DNA from: Tahibacter amnicola
GTDB lineage: Bacteria > Pseudomonadota > Gammaproteobacteria > Xanthomonadales > Rhodanobacteraceae
Assembly (NCBI RefSeq): GCF_025398735.1
Contig: NZ_CP104694.1
Coordinates: forward strand, 6,165,465 to 6,229,464
Length of the DNA: 64,000 nucleotides
Direction of reading: 5' to 3'
Shown here piece after piece: positions 27,428-36,878 of this stretch. Below the pieces are notes generated by a model. That model had not been told where the DNA came from. It worked only from the letters and a program-made list of their open reading frames with translations, and did no database searches. The translations under genes were made by a program, and so were the position numbers. Each line of letters begins with the position of its first letter. Positions within the stretch are counted from its first letter, which is position 1.

Positions 27428-29908
27428 ATGAATAGGTATTACCGCCGCGCGCAGCGGCGCGCTGCGTTGTATGTGTCCCTGATTGCTGCGCTGGCCAATC
27501 TGCCCGTCTTCGCGCAGGAAGACGCGGACAAGCTGGAAACCATCAACGTCGTGTCCACGGGTACCCGCGCCGGCAACCGCTCGGATACCGACACCGCCGC
27601 GCCGATCGACGTCATCAACATCGACGCCATCGAGGCCACCGGCGCCCTGGAAACCGGCAAGCTCCTGCAGAAGCTCGCCCCTTCGTTCAACTTCCCGACC
27701 AATTTCGTCAGCGACGGTACGGACCTGATCTGGCCGGCCACGCTGCGCGGGCTGGGCCCGGACCAGGTGCTGGTGCTGGTCAACGGCAAGCGCCGCCACC
27801 AGCAGGCGCTGGTCAACGTGCAGCAGAGCATCGGCCGCGGTTCGGCCGGCACCGATATCAACTCCATTCCCATCGCCGCGATCGAGCGCATCGAAGTGCT
27901 GCGTGACGGCGCCTCGGCCCAGTACGGTTCCGACGCGATTTCCGGCGTGATCAACATCATCCTGAAGGATCAGACCGACCACACCGACCTGGGCGTGGAG
28001 ATCGGCGAAACCTACGCCGGCGACGGTGACCAGTACCGCGCCAGCCTCAACACCGGCTTCAAGATCGGCGATGAAGGCTTCATCAACCTCACCGCCGACT
28101 ACCTCAAGCGCTTTGAAACCAACCGGGCCGGCCCGGACAGCCTGCGTGTCGACCCGCCGCGCGTCACCCAGCGCCTGGGCGAAGCCGACATGGAAGGCGC
28201 CCAGCTGTGGATGAACGCCGAGATCCTGCTCGCCGGCGGCGAACTGTACGCCTTCGGTGGCCTCTCGCGCCGCGAGGGCGATTCGTCGGGCTTCTTCCGT
28301 TCGGCCGGTGACGGCCGCACGATTCCGCAGCTCTACCCGAACGGCTTCCTGCCAACCCTCCTGACCACTACCGACGATGCGTCGCTGGCGGTTGGCTACC
28401 GCCACGCGATCAACGACCGCTGGCGCTGGGACCTGAGCATCAACCGCGGCTGGAACGAGTTCGAGTTCGCCTCGGAAAATTCCGCCAACGTCAGCTATTT
28501 CTACGAACCCAAGCCCGGCGGCGGCATCTTTGGCGAAACACCGACCTCGGCCAGGGACGGTACGCTGCGCTACAAGCAGACCACCGCGAACTTCGACGTG
28601 AGCGGCGATATCGACTGGGGCATCGGCGCCGAGCCGCTGTACCTGGCGTTCGGCACGGAATGGCGTCGTGATGGTTACCAGATCATCGCCGGCGACCCGG
28701 TGTCCTACCAGTACGGCCGCGCCAACGACCGCTCGGTGCAGATCCTGAACCAGGCCGGTGGCACCGCAGCCGCCGGTATCCAGGGCTTCCCGGGCTTCAC
28801 GCCGGGCACCGAGGTGGACAAGAGCCGCCGCAGCTACGGCGTCTATGTCGATGCCGAGTCCTACATCACCGAGAAATTCCTGATCGGTGCGGCTGGCCGC
28901 TTCGAGGACTACAGCGACTTCGGCACCAACTCCACCGGCAAGCTGTCGTTGCGCTACAACTTCACCGACACCTTCTCGATCCGCGGCACGGCCTCGACCG
29001 GCTTCCGTGCGCCGAGCGTGCAGCAGCAGTACTTCAGCCAGGTGTCGACCAACCTGAACTCGGCCGGCGTCCTCACCGACACCATCACCGCGCGCCAGGG
29101 CAGTGGCCTCTACAACGCCTTCGGCCTCAAGCCGCTGCAGGAAGAAGAATCGAAGAACTACTCGGTGGGCTTCATCTTCAAGCCGACCAACGAGTTCAGC
29201 CTGACGCTCGACTTCTACAAGATCAGGATCGACGACCGCATCGTGTTCTCCGGCGCGATCGGCCCGGAAGCCAACAGCACCAGCTGCACCGACGCGACGG
29301 TGTGCCCGATTGCCGTGCTGCTGCGTCCGTTCAATGTCGGCCAGGCCACGTTCTTCACCAATGCGATCGACACCGACACCAAGGGCGTGGACATCGTCAC
29401 CGAGTACAACACCGAGCTGGCCAACGGTGCGAAGGTCGGCGTGTCCACGGCGTTCAACTTCAACCAGACCGAAGTCCTGCGCGTCAACTCGCCCTCGTCG
29501 CTGTTCCCGGCTTCGGTCATCTTCGGCCAGGAACAGATCACCCTGATCGAGGAGGGCCAGCCGCGCCAGCGCGCCACCATCGGTGGCAACTACGGCATCG
29601 GCGCCTGGCGTGCAGACCTGGCGTTCAACTACTACGGTTCGGTCGCCGGCGAAGGCTTCACCCCGGGCCTGAAGCAGAAGTGGGGCGGCAAGTGGCTGAC
29701 GGACCTGGCCTTCAGCTACAACTTCAACGACGACTTCAAGCTCACGGTCGGCGGCAACAATATCTTCGACGTGTACCCGGACAAGTGGGAAACCACCGGT
29801 CCGGACCAGAACCCGTTCCCCGCGCTGGGCTTCAAGTACGGCTGGGAAACGCTGCCGTTCGGCCTGAACGGCGGGTATTACTACGCGCGCATGAACTACC
29901 GCTTCTAA
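27428..29908 (+). CDS. TonB-dependent outer-membrane receptor
   Basis: This 826-residue outer-membrane transporter is energised by TonB. It has a signal peptide (ALYVSLIAALANLPVFAQ), a TonB-box-like LETINVVSTGTRAGNR, a plug domain (PIDVINIDAIEATGALETGK ... RIEVLRDGASAQYGSDAISG) and a long 22-strand barrel ending GYYYARMNYRF with terminal Phe. The barrel lacks features that name a substrate; siderophore, sugar or peptide uptake are all possible. The frame opens at 27293, but the signal peptide fixes the ATG at 27428. A strong terminator follows 14 bp after the stop, so it is monocistronic. The neighbouring divergent STAND regulator may control it. Confidence 0.93.
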   Translation: MNRYYRRAQRRAALYVSLIAALANLPVFAQEDADKLETINVVSTGTRAGNRSDTDTAAPIDVINIDAIEATGALETGKLLQKLAPSFNFPTNFVSDGTDLIWPATLRGLGPDQVLVLVNGKRRHQQALVNVQQSIGRGSAGTDINSIPIAAIERIEVLRDGASAQYGSDAISGVINIILKDQTDHTDLGVEIGETYAGDGDQYRASLNTGFKIGDEGFINLTADYLKRFETNRAGPDSLRVDPPRVTQRLGEADMEGAQLWMNAEILLAGGELYAFGGLSRREGDSSGFFRSAGDGRTIPQLYPNGFLPTLLTTTDDASLAVGYRHAINDRWRWDLSINRGWNEFEFASENSANVSYFYEPKPGGGIFGETPTSARDGTLRYKQTTANFDVSGDIDWGIGAEPLYLAFGTEWRRDGYQIIAGDPVSYQYGRANDRSVQILNQAGGTAAAGIQGFPGFTPGTEVDKSRRSYGVYVDAESYITEKFLIGAAGRFEDYSDFGTNSTGKLSLRYNFTDTFSIRGTASTGFRAPSVQQQYFSQVSTNLNSAGVLTDTITARQGSGLYNAFGLKPLQEEESKNYSVGFIFKPTNEFSLTLDFYKIRIDDRIVFSGAIGPEANSTSCTDATVCPIAVLLRPFNVGQATFFTNAIDTDTKGVDIVTEYNTELANGAKVGVSTAFNFNQTEVLRVNSPSSLFPASVIFGQEQITLIEEGQPRQRATIGGNYGIGAWRADLAFNYYGSVAGEGFTPGLKQKWGGKWLTDLAFSYNFNDDFKLTVGGNNIFDVYPDKWETTGPDQNPFPALGFKYGWETLPFGLNGGYYYARMNYRF

Positions 29909-29922
29909 GTGCATAGCACGCT

Positions 29923-29953
29923 ACCCGGCGCGAGCGATCGCGCCGGGTTTTTT
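29923..29953 (+). terminator. Rho-independent terminator of the TonB receptor gene
   Basis: ACCCGGCGCG (29923-29932) pairs with 29939-29948 across a 6-nt loop and is followed by six T (29948-29953), 14 bp after the receptor stop. Confidence 0.9.
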
Positions 29954-30223
29954 GTGCCCGAGTTCGCGGCTCGTCGCGCGGAACCACTTCAGACCCGACG
30001 CCCGCGCACTGTGGCGACTGCTTCACAACTCGCCCGTCGAATGCTTAACACATCCCAAAATCGTTCAGCTTCCACCACGCCCATGGACCGAAACCTGGGA
30101 TAGAGTGCGCGCGCCGTGCCCGACACGGCGGCCGCCGGCGGCTGCGTTCGCTTCGGCGCTGCCCGGACGTTGTACATCCATCGCTCTTTGGGGGGCGATG
30201 CCATAGAACATTAGGAGACGTCG

Positions 30224-30640
30224 ATGACCCGTTTTGCTCGCCCTGCCCTGGCCATCCTGGCCGCTGCGATCCTCGCCGCCTGCCAGCAGCAGGCCGAACC
30301 CGCCAAGACCACCACCCCGCCGCCGGCTGCCCAGACTGCGCCGGCGCCGACCGCTCCGGCAGCCACCCCGGCTCCGGCGCCCGCCGCTCCGGCCGCCACG
30401 GCGGACAGCGTCGGTATCCCCGAGTGCGACAGCTACCTGACCAAGTACGAAGCCTGCGTGTCGGAAAAGGTGCCGGCTGAAGCGCGCGCCATGATGAAGC
30501 AGAGCATGGACGGAATGCGCGCCCAGTGGCGCGGCCTGGCTGCCGACGCCACCACCAAGGCGGGTCTGGCGCAGGCCTGCACCGCGGCCAAGGAAGCGGC
30601 CAAGGCCAGCATGTCCGCCTACGGCTGCACCGACTTCTGA
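30224..30640 (+). CDS. Small lipoprotein, first of a tandem paralogous pair
   Basis: This 138-residue protein has a lipoprotein signal (ALAILAAAILAAC, lipobox LAAC), a 40-residue Pro/Ala/Thr-rich linker and a small globular domain with four cysteines (ECDSYLTKYEACVSEK ... QACTAAKEAAKASM ... YGCTDF). The spacing suggests two disulfides. The same domain recurs in the next gene (CDEYLSKYEAC ... YGCSDL), so the pair arose by duplication. SD AGGAG lies 6 nt before the ATG. No known function. Residue +2 is Gln, so outer-membrane sorting is expected. Confidence 0.8.
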   Translation: MTRFARPALAILAAAILAACQQQAEPAKTTTPPPAAQTAPAPTAPAATPAPAPAAPAATADSVGIPECDSYLTKYEACVSEKVPAEARAMMKQSMDGMRAQWRGLAADATTKAGLAQACTAAKEAAKASMSAYGCTDF

Positions 30641-30646
30641 TCGGCC

Positions 30647-30689
30647 GCCTGCCCGCCCGGACCGCCATCCGGCGGCCGGGCCGGCAGGC
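30647..30689. terminator. Long nested hairpin between the two lipoprotein genes
   Basis: Three collinear helices (30647-30653 with 30683-30689; 30656-30660 with 30676-30680; 30662-30666 with 30671-30675) form one GC-rich stem 7 bp after the first lipoprotein stop. There is no T tract. It may attenuate or stabilise the message between the paralogues. Confidence 0.4.
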
Positions 30690-30827
30690 GCGATGGCTTG
30701 CCTTCGCCTCTCCTTTCCGGTCGAATCCGCCACGTTTTGCCCGGTTGACCGGGCTCGACACGGAACCGATCCGCATCGACCCAGTCAGAAAGACCAGTCA
30801 CCGCTCCGCGGATGCCAGGAGAGCTGC

Positions 30828-31214
30828 ATGAATCGTTTGATCCCCCTTGCCCTTGCCGTTGCCGCCCTCGGCCTTGCTGCCTGCCAGCGCGATCCCGCGC
30901 CAGCGGACCAGGCCCAGGCTGACGCCGGCACGGACACCGCCGCGCTCAAGTCCGCCACCCGGCCGCCGTCCACCAAAGGCGCCACGACCACCATCGACGC
31001 CTGCGACGAGTATCTTTCCAAGTACGAAGCCTGTATCGCCAAGCTGCCGGACGAGACACGGCAGGGCATGCAGGAATCACTCGAACTCAATCGCGCCGCC
31101 TGGCGCACCGCCGCATCGACCGAAAGCGGCCGCCGCACCATGACCACCAAGTGCAAGAACGACTGGGAAGCCGCCAAGGTCGCGCTGGCTGCCTACGGCT
31201 GTTCTGATCTGTAG
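30828..31214 (+). CDS. Small lipoprotein, second of a tandem paralogous pair
   Basis: This 128-residue protein has lipobox LAAC (LALAVAALGLAACQRD), a short linker and the same four-cysteine domain as its upstream neighbour: IDACDEYLSKYEACIAKLP, then TTKCKNDWEAAKVALAAYGC and a terminal SDL. The shared frame is CDxYLxKYEAC ... AYGCxD; the linker is shorter and not Pro/Ala-rich. The open frame begins at 30693, but the lipoprotein signal sets the ATG at 30828. Function is unknown. It converges on the formate dehydrogenase cluster. Confidence 0.8.
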   Translation: MNRLIPLALAVAALGLAACQRDPAPADQAQADAGTDTAALKSATRPPSTKGATTTIDACDEYLSKYEACIAKLPDETRQGMQESLELNRAAWRTAASTESGRRTMTTKCKNDWEAAKVALAAYGCSDL

Positions 31215-31290
31215 TCGCCGCACCGCATCGCCACTCTTTTCGTCACGATGCTGTCCGATGCACTGGGCCTTTGCTGGCCCGGTTCAGCCG

Positions 31291-31515
31291 CTAAGTCACC
31301 GATGCCTGCCGCAGGCGCTGCGCGGCTTCCAGCGCCAGCGTCTCCAGGCCGGCGCCGCCACCGTCGACATAAGCCAGGAGCTGGCGTCGCATGCCCGGCT
31401 CCCAGAAGCGGCGAAGGTGCGCGACGATCGCCGCCAGCGCCTCCTCGCGATCCGGCTCGACACCAAGATTGGCAGCGATATCGTTGAGCATGTCGACCAG
31501 GCGTTCGGGATTCAT
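31291..31515 (-). CDS. fdsD: NAD-dependent formate dehydrogenase subunit delta
   Basis: A 74-residue soluble protein beginning MNPERLVDMLNDIAANLGVE, with the LRRFWEPGMRRQLLAYVDGG segment typical of FdsD. In Cupriavidus and Rhodobacter the delta subunit belongs to the soluble FdsABGD formate dehydrogenase and is needed for an active enzyme. The ATG overlaps the fdhD stop (ATGA), and it is the last gene of the cluster. Confidence 0.9.
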   Translation of the reverse strand: MNPERLVDMLNDIAANLGVEPDREEALAAIVAHLRRFWEPGMRRQLLAYVDGGGAGLETLALEAAQRLRQASVT

Positions 31516-32354
31516 GGCGTGATGAGGCGTTCGGGAAAGGTATACACGGTACAGCCGCTGCCGCGCGCAAAGCCCACCAGCAGCAGGCCGCAGGTCTGGG
31601 CCAGCGCCACTGCCATGGCAGTGGGTGCCGACACCGCGGCCACGGCGGCAATCCCCGCGCGCGCCGCTTTCAGCACGATTTCATAACTGGCACGGCTGGT
31701 CACGACGGCAAATCCGTCCGTATCGAAAACAGTCTCACCCCAGCGCGCGCCGATGACCTTGTCCATGGCGTTGTGACGGCCGATATCCTCGCGAACAAGG
31801 TGGATCTCACCATCGCTGCGGCACCAGGCCGCCGCATGCACGGCACCCGTGGCCTGGTTCAAGCGCTGCTGCGCCGCCATTGCTACCATCGCCCGTGCGA
31901 TGGCATCGGCCCGCACGCATACGACGGGGAGTTGACCCGCCGGCAGGCGCAGCACGTCCTCGGCCACGGGATTGCCGCACAGCCCGCAGCCGCTGCGGCC
32001 TTCGATCAGGCGGACGCGGTCGCGCAGGCGTTCCGCCTGCGGTTCGGCCAGCGTCATGGCCAGCTCGACGCGTTCCAGCTCGCGTCGCACGTGGATACCA
32101 TGCAGCTGGCCTGGCTGGTCGACGAGCCCTTCAGTCAGCGCGAAGCCGCGGCCGAAGTCTTCCAGGTCGCCGGGGCTCGCCATCATGACCGCAACGGGAT
32201 GTCCGTTGCAGTGGATGGCCACGGGCACTTCCTCCGCCAGCCATTCACGCCGCGGCTCGCGCCGTCCGTCGCGCCAGCGCGTGACCTCGCGCAATGCCAT
32301 TCCGGTCGCGCTGGCAACTTCCGGCGCCACGCTAGCGCGGTCGTCGTGTGGCAT
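31512..32354 (-). CDS. fdhD: Formate dehydrogenase accessory sulfurtransferase FdhD (FdsC)
   Basis: FdhD delivers sulfur to the molybdenum cofactor of formate dehydrogenase. The conserved pair of cysteines appears in EGRSGCGLCGNP, with REDIGRHNAMDKVIG and the ending RGSGCTVYTFPERL. The start is uncertain: the frame is open from 32402, and the ATG at 32354 (MPHDDRASVAPEVAS, 280 residues) is the latest sensible one. None has a good ribosome site, as expected for coupling to the overlapping fdsA end (32332). Confidence 0.92.
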   Translation of the reverse strand: MPHDDRASVAPEVASATGMALREVTRWRDGRREPRREWLAEEVPVAIHCNGHPVAVMMASPGDLEDFGRGFALTEGLVDQPGQLHGIHVRRELERVELAMTLAEPQAERLRDRVRLIEGRSGCGLCGNPVAEDVLRLPAGQLPVVCVRADAIARAMVAMAAQQRLNQATGAVHAAAWCRSDGEIHLVREDIGRHNAMDKVIGARWGETVFDTDGFAVVTSRASYEIVLKAARAGIAAVAAVSAPTAMAVALAQTCGLLLVGFARGSGCTVYTFPERLITP

Positions 32355-35199
32355 CGTCGGGTGCCACGGCAGCATCGACAAAGGCGCGTTGCTGCGCATC
32401 AAAGGCCTGGTGACGCCGCTGCCAGTCCGAGGGCTGCTGCACGCGTACCACCTGGACGGCGGTGACCTTGTACTCCGGGCAATTGGTCGCCCAGTCGGAG
32501 TTCTCGGTCGTAATGACGTTGGCGCCCGATTCGGGAAAATGAAAGGTTGTATACACGACGCCCGGCGCGACGCGATCAGTCACGCACGCGCGCAGCACCG
32601 TATCGCCGGCACGACTGGAAATGCCACACCAGTCGCCCTCGGCAATGCCGCGATCGCAGGCGTCCTGCGGATGAATCTCCAGGCGATCCTGGTCGTGCCA
32701 CACGACGTTGTCCGTGCGGCGCGTCTGCGCACCGACGTTGTACTGGCTCAGGATACGCCCCGTCGTCAGCAGCAGCGGGAACCGCGCATTCACCCGCTCG
32801 CGCGTCGGTACGTAACCGGTGAGCATGAACTTGCCCTTGCCGCGTACGAACTGGTCGACGTGCATGGTCGGTGTACCCTGCGGATGGGCCTCGTTGCACG
32901 GCCACTGCACGCTGCCGAGCCCATCGAGCAGCGCATAGCTCACACCGGCGAAGGTCGGCGTGAGCGCGGCAATCTCGTCCATGATCTGCGCCGGATGCGC
33001 GTACGCCATGGGATAGCCCATGGCCCGCGCGAGCAGTTGCGTCGCTTCCCAGTCGGCATAGCCGGCACGCGGACTCATCACGCGGCGCACGCGCGAAATA
33101 CGGCGCTCTGCATTCGTGAACGTGCCATCCTTTTCCAGGAAGGACGATCCCGGCAGGAATACGTGCGCGTACTTGGCAGTCTCGTTGAGGAAGAGATCCT
33201 GCACGATCACGCATTCCATCGCCCGCAGCGCGTCCGTCACGTGCTGGGTGTTCGGATCCGACTGCGCCAGATCCTCGCCCTGGATATAGATGCCCTTGTA
33301 CTCGCCCGCGAGCGCCGCCTCGAACATGTTCGGAATGCGCAGTCCGGGTTCATCGTGCAGGCTCACCTGCCAGGCGCTCTCGAAACTGGCGCGGACCGCC
33401 GCATCCGACACGTGACGGTAGCCGGGCAGTTCGTGCGGGAACGACCCCATGTCGCACGAGCCCTGTACGTTGTTCTGGCCGCGCAACGGATTCACACCGA
33501 CGCCGACGCGTCCGAGATTGCCCGTGGCCATCGCCAGGTTGGCAATGGCCATGACGGCGGTCGAGCCCTGCGCATGCTCGGTGACGCCCAGGCCATAGTA
33601 GATCGCCGCGTTACGCGCGTTCGCATACAGGCGCGCCGCCGCGCGCACCGCGTCCGCCGGCACACCCGTCTCTGCTGCGAGTGATTCCGGTGACTGCGCC
33701 GGATCGGCGATGAAGTGCCGCCACTTGGCATAGGCTTCCGCCTCGCAGCGTTCCGCAACGAACGCCTCGTCGACGAGGCCCTCGCTGACGATGACATGCG
33801 CCAGGCTGTTGAGCAGCGCGACATTGGTGCCCGGCTTGAGCTTGAGGTGCTGCGCCGCCGCGATGTGCGGCGTGCGCACCAGGTCGATGCGGCGCGGGTC
33901 GACGACGATCAGCTGCGCGCCTTCGCGCAGGCGCTGTTTCAGCCGGGATCCGAAGACCGGATGCCCATCCGTCGGATTGGCGCCGATGACGAGGACGACA
34001 TCCGCCTCCATCACCGAATCAAAATTCTGCGTACCGGCCGATTCGCCCAGCGTCTGCTTCAGGCCGTATCCCGTCGGGGAGTGACACACGCGTGCACAGG
34101 TATCGACATTGTTGTTGCCGAATGCGGCGCGCACCATCTTCTGCACCAGGTAGGTTTCCTCGTTGGTACAGCGCGACGAGGTGATGCCGCCGATGGCGAA
34201 TCGCCCATAGGTGGATTGAATGCGCTTGAGTTCCGACGCCGCATAGGCAATGGCCTCGTCCCAGCTGACGGCGCGCCAGGGATCGTTGATCGACGCCCGG
34301 ACCATCGGCTGGGTGATGCGGTCCGGATGCGTCGCATAGCCCAGCGCAAAGCGGCCCTTCACGCAGGCGTGGCCGCGGTTGGCGGCACCGTTGCTGTCGG
34401 GAACCATGCGCAGCAGCGTCTCGCCGTGCATCTCGGCCCGGAACGAGCAACCGACACCGCAGTACGCGCAGGTGGTGACCACACTGCGCTCCGGCCGCGG
34501 CGCGCCAATAAGGGATTTCTCCACCAGGGCCGTCGTCGGGCACGCCTGCACGCAGGCGCCGCAGGAAACGCATTCGGAACCGAGAAAGCCTTCGTCGATA
34601 CCGGCGCTGACACGGGACGCAAATCCACGCTCTGCAATCGATAGCGCGAAAGTACCCTGGACTTCGTCACAGGCACGCACGCAGCGCGAGCAGACGATGC
34701 ACTGCGACGGATCGAAGCGGAAATAGGGATTGCTGGCGTCGACCGGCGCGGCGGCGTGGCTGGCGCCGGAACTGCCGTAGCGGTTTTCCTCCAGGCCGAC
34801 GGCCGCCGCCATGTCCTGCATTTCGCAGCGCCCATTCGACGGGCACGTGGGGCAATCCAGGGGATGGTCCGAGACGTAGAGTTCCATCACGTTGCGGCGC
34901 AACTGCGTCAGCCGCTCGCTTTGCGTGCGCACGCGCATACCCGCCGCGACGGGCGTCGTGCACGAGGCCGGATAGCCCTTGCGGCCTTCGATCTCCACCA
35001 GGCAGAGGCGGCAGGACCCAAACGCATCGAGCGAGTCGGTGGCGCAGAGCCGGGGGATGGCCGTGTCGGCCAGTGCCGCGGCACGCATGACCGAGGTTCC
35101 TTCCGGCACGCTGACGCTGACACCGTCGATATCCAGGGTGATGGTGCGGGTGGATCCGGTATCCGGGGTGCCCCGGTCGATTTCGCCGTACGCGCGCAT
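32332..35199 (-). CDS. fdsA: NAD-dependent formate dehydrogenase catalytic alpha subunit
   Basis: The 955-residue molybdopterin enzyme oxidises formate to CO2. It has an N-terminal 2Fe-2S ferredoxin domain (FGSCRLCLVEIEG), a NuoG-like His/Cys 4Fe-4S site (HPLDCPTCPSNGRCEMQ), two more 4Fe-4S motifs (CIVCSRCVRAC; CVSCGACVQACPT) and a cluster next to the active site (CAYCGVGCSF). The active-site Cys is in VDTCARVCHSPT, so the enzyme uses Cys rather than selenocysteine. The bis-MGD domain fills the rest. Electrons pass to FdsB. 137 bp separate it from fdsB. Confidence 0.96.
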   Translation of the reverse strand: MRAYGEIDRGTPDTGSTRTITLDIDGVSVSVPEGTSVMRAAALADTAIPRLCATDSLDAFGSCRLCLVEIEGRKGYPASCTTPVAAGMRVRTQSERLTQLRRNVMELYVSDHPLDCPTCPSNGRCEMQDMAAAVGLEENRYGSSGASHAAAPVDASNPYFRFDPSQCIVCSRCVRACDEVQGTFALSIAERGFASRVSAGIDEGFLGSECVSCGACVQACPTTALVEKSLIGAPRPERSVVTTCAYCGVGCSFRAEMHGETLLRMVPDSNGAANRGHACVKGRFALGYATHPDRITQPMVRASINDPWRAVSWDEAIAYAASELKRIQSTYGRFAIGGITSSRCTNEETYLVQKMVRAAFGNNNVDTCARVCHSPTGYGLKQTLGESAGTQNFDSVMEADVVLVIGANPTDGHPVFGSRLKQRLREGAQLIVVDPRRIDLVRTPHIAAAQHLKLKPGTNVALLNSLAHVIVSEGLVDEAFVAERCEAEAYAKWRHFIADPAQSPESLAAETGVPADAVRAAARLYANARNAAIYYGLGVTEHAQGSTAVMAIANLAMATGNLGRVGVGVNPLRGQNNVQGSCDMGSFPHELPGYRHVSDAAVRASFESAWQVSLHDEPGLRIPNMFEAALAGEYKGIYIQGEDLAQSDPNTQHVTDALRAMECVIVQDLFLNETAKYAHVFLPGSSFLEKDGTFTNAERRISRVRRVMSPRAGYADWEATQLLARAMGYPMAYAHPAQIMDEIAALTPTFAGVSYALLDGLGSVQWPCNEAHPQGTPTMHVDQFVRGKGKFMLTGYVPTRERVNARFPLLLTTGRILSQYNVGAQTRRTDNVVWHDQDRLEIHPQDACDRGIAEGDWCGISSRAGDTVLRACVTDRVAPGVVYTTFHFPESGANVITTENSDWATNCPEYKVTAVQVVRVQQPSDWQRRHQAFDAQQRAFVDAAVAPDDATRRPR

Positions 35200-35336
35200 A
35201 AACTAGGTTCCGCTACAGGCCGTGCGCGCCGGGGCGCCCAGCCGTGGATAGGGTGGCGCAGGGCCTATTCTGTGCCTTTCCCGGCGCCGTGGCGCGTGGG
35301 TCCGCGCCATCGCATCCGGACGTCGTTCCGTCCGCT

Positions 35337-36878
35337 TCATCGGGAAGTTTCCGTGCGGCGGAAATCATCCGGGAAATGGTCCAGGGCGCTGAGCACCGGA
35401 TACGGCGTCATGCCCCCGAGCGCGCACAGCGAGCCATTGAGCAAGGTGTCGCACAGGTCACGCAGCAGGGTTTCCTGCGCGACATCGCCGGCGCGCAGCC
35501 GATCGATGACTTCCATGCCACGCACCGAGCCGATCCGGCACGGCGTGCACTTGCCGCAGGATTCCGCCGCGCAGAACTCCATCGCGAAGCGCGCCTGCTC
35601 GGCCATGTCGACGCTGTCGTCGAAGACGACAATGCCGCCATGACCCAGCAACCCGCCGTTCGCCGCGAGCGACTCGTAATCGAGCGCCGTGTCGAAGTGC
35701 TTCTCTGCCAGATACGCGCCCAATGGGCCGCCGATCTGCACCGCGCGAATCGGCCGGCCGCTCAGCGTGCCGCCGCCGATGTCATACAGCAGCTCGCGCA
35801 GAGACATGCCAAAGGGCACCTCGTACAGCCCGCCATGGCGGATATTTCCCGCCAGCTGCAGCAGCGCGGTGCCGCGCGAATTTCCGGTGCCCAGCTCGCG
35901 GTAGGCCGTCGCGCCATTGGCGAGGATCCAGGGCACTGTCGCCAGGGTCACGACGTTGTTGACGACCGTGGGCTTGCCGAACAGCCCCACATGCGCCGGC
36001 AGCGGCGGTTTGAAACGCACCTGCCCGCGCTTGCCTTCGAGGCTTTCCAGGAGCGCCGTTTCCTCGCCGCAGACATAGGCCCCGGCCGCCATGCGTACTT
36101 CGAGCTCGAAGCCGAAGTCCGTACCGCCGATGGACGGTCCCAGCCAGCCGGCTGCCCTCGCATGCGCCAGTGCGGACAGCAGCATCTGCTGCGCGTGCGG
36201 ATATTCGATGCGCAGGTAGATGTATCCCCGGCTCGCACCGACCGCGTACGCCGCGATCGTCATACCTTCGATCAGGGAATAGGGATCGCCCTCCATCAGC
36301 AGGCGATCGGCGAATGTGCCCGAATCGCCTTCATCCGCATTGGCCACAATGTACTTTTGCGTGCCCGCGGCCTCGGCGCAGGTTTTCCACTTGATGCCGG
36401 TCGGAAAGGCCGCGCCTCCGCGGCCCCGCAGGCCCGATCCGGTCACCTCGGCAACGACATCGACCGGCGACATCGCCAGCGCGCGGCGCAATCCGGCGTA
36501 GCCGCCGGTGGCCACATAGGCCGCGAGGTTGTCGCCTTCGTCTTGCCCCAGACGCGCCGCTGTCACGCGTTGCTGCCGCCGAAGCGCGGGGATGGCGTCG
36601 ACCGGACCGAGGGCGAGCGTGTGTGCCGCGCCCGACAGAAAGCCAGCGTCAAACAACGCGGGTACATCGGCGGTGGCGACAGGTCCGTAGGCCAATCGCC
36701 CCTGGGGCGTCTCCACTTCAACCAGCGGTTCCAGCCAGGCCAGGCCGCGCGATCCATTGCGGCGCAGGCGAATGGATTCACCGCGTCGCGCGGCCTCGCG
36801 CGCGATCGCGCTGGCGACCTCGTCGGCGCCCACCGATACCGCGCTGGCGTCGCGCGGCACGTAGACCGTGACGCTCAT
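35337..36878 (-). CDS. fdsB: NAD-dependent formate dehydrogenase beta subunit (NuoF-like diaphorase)
   Basis: This 513-residue protein carries FMN, a 4Fe-4S cluster and the NAD site. The N-terminal 110 residues are thioredoxin-like. The NuoF core starts near 150 with SGLRGRGGAAFPTGIKWK, then ANADEGDSGTFADR, GAYVCGEETALLESLEGKRG and the cluster CAAESCGKCTPCRIGSVRG. It passes electrons from FdsA to NAD+. Its ATG overlaps the fdsG stop by 4 bp. Confidence 0.96.
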   Translation of the reverse strand: MSVTVYVPRDASAVSVGADEVASAIAREAARRGESIRLRRNGSRGLAWLEPLVEVETPQGRLAYGPVATADVPALFDAGFLSGAAHTLALGPVDAIPALRRQQRVTAARLGQDEGDNLAAYVATGGYAGLRRALAMSPVDVVAEVTGSGLRGRGGAAFPTGIKWKTCAEAAGTQKYIVANADEGDSGTFADRLLMEGDPYSLIEGMTIAAYAVGASRGYIYLRIEYPHAQQMLLSALAHARAAGWLGPSIGGTDFGFELEVRMAAGAYVCGEETALLESLEGKRGQVRFKPPLPAHVGLFGKPTVVNNVVTLATVPWILANGATAYRELGTGNSRGTALLQLAGNIRHGGLYEVPFGMSLRELLYDIGGGTLSGRPIRAVQIGGPLGAYLAEKHFDTALDYESLAANGGLLGHGGIVVFDDSVDMAEQARFAMEFCAAESCGKCTPCRIGSVRGMEVIDRLRAGDVAQETLLRDLCDTLLNGSLCALGGMTPYPVLSALDHFPDDFRRTETSR

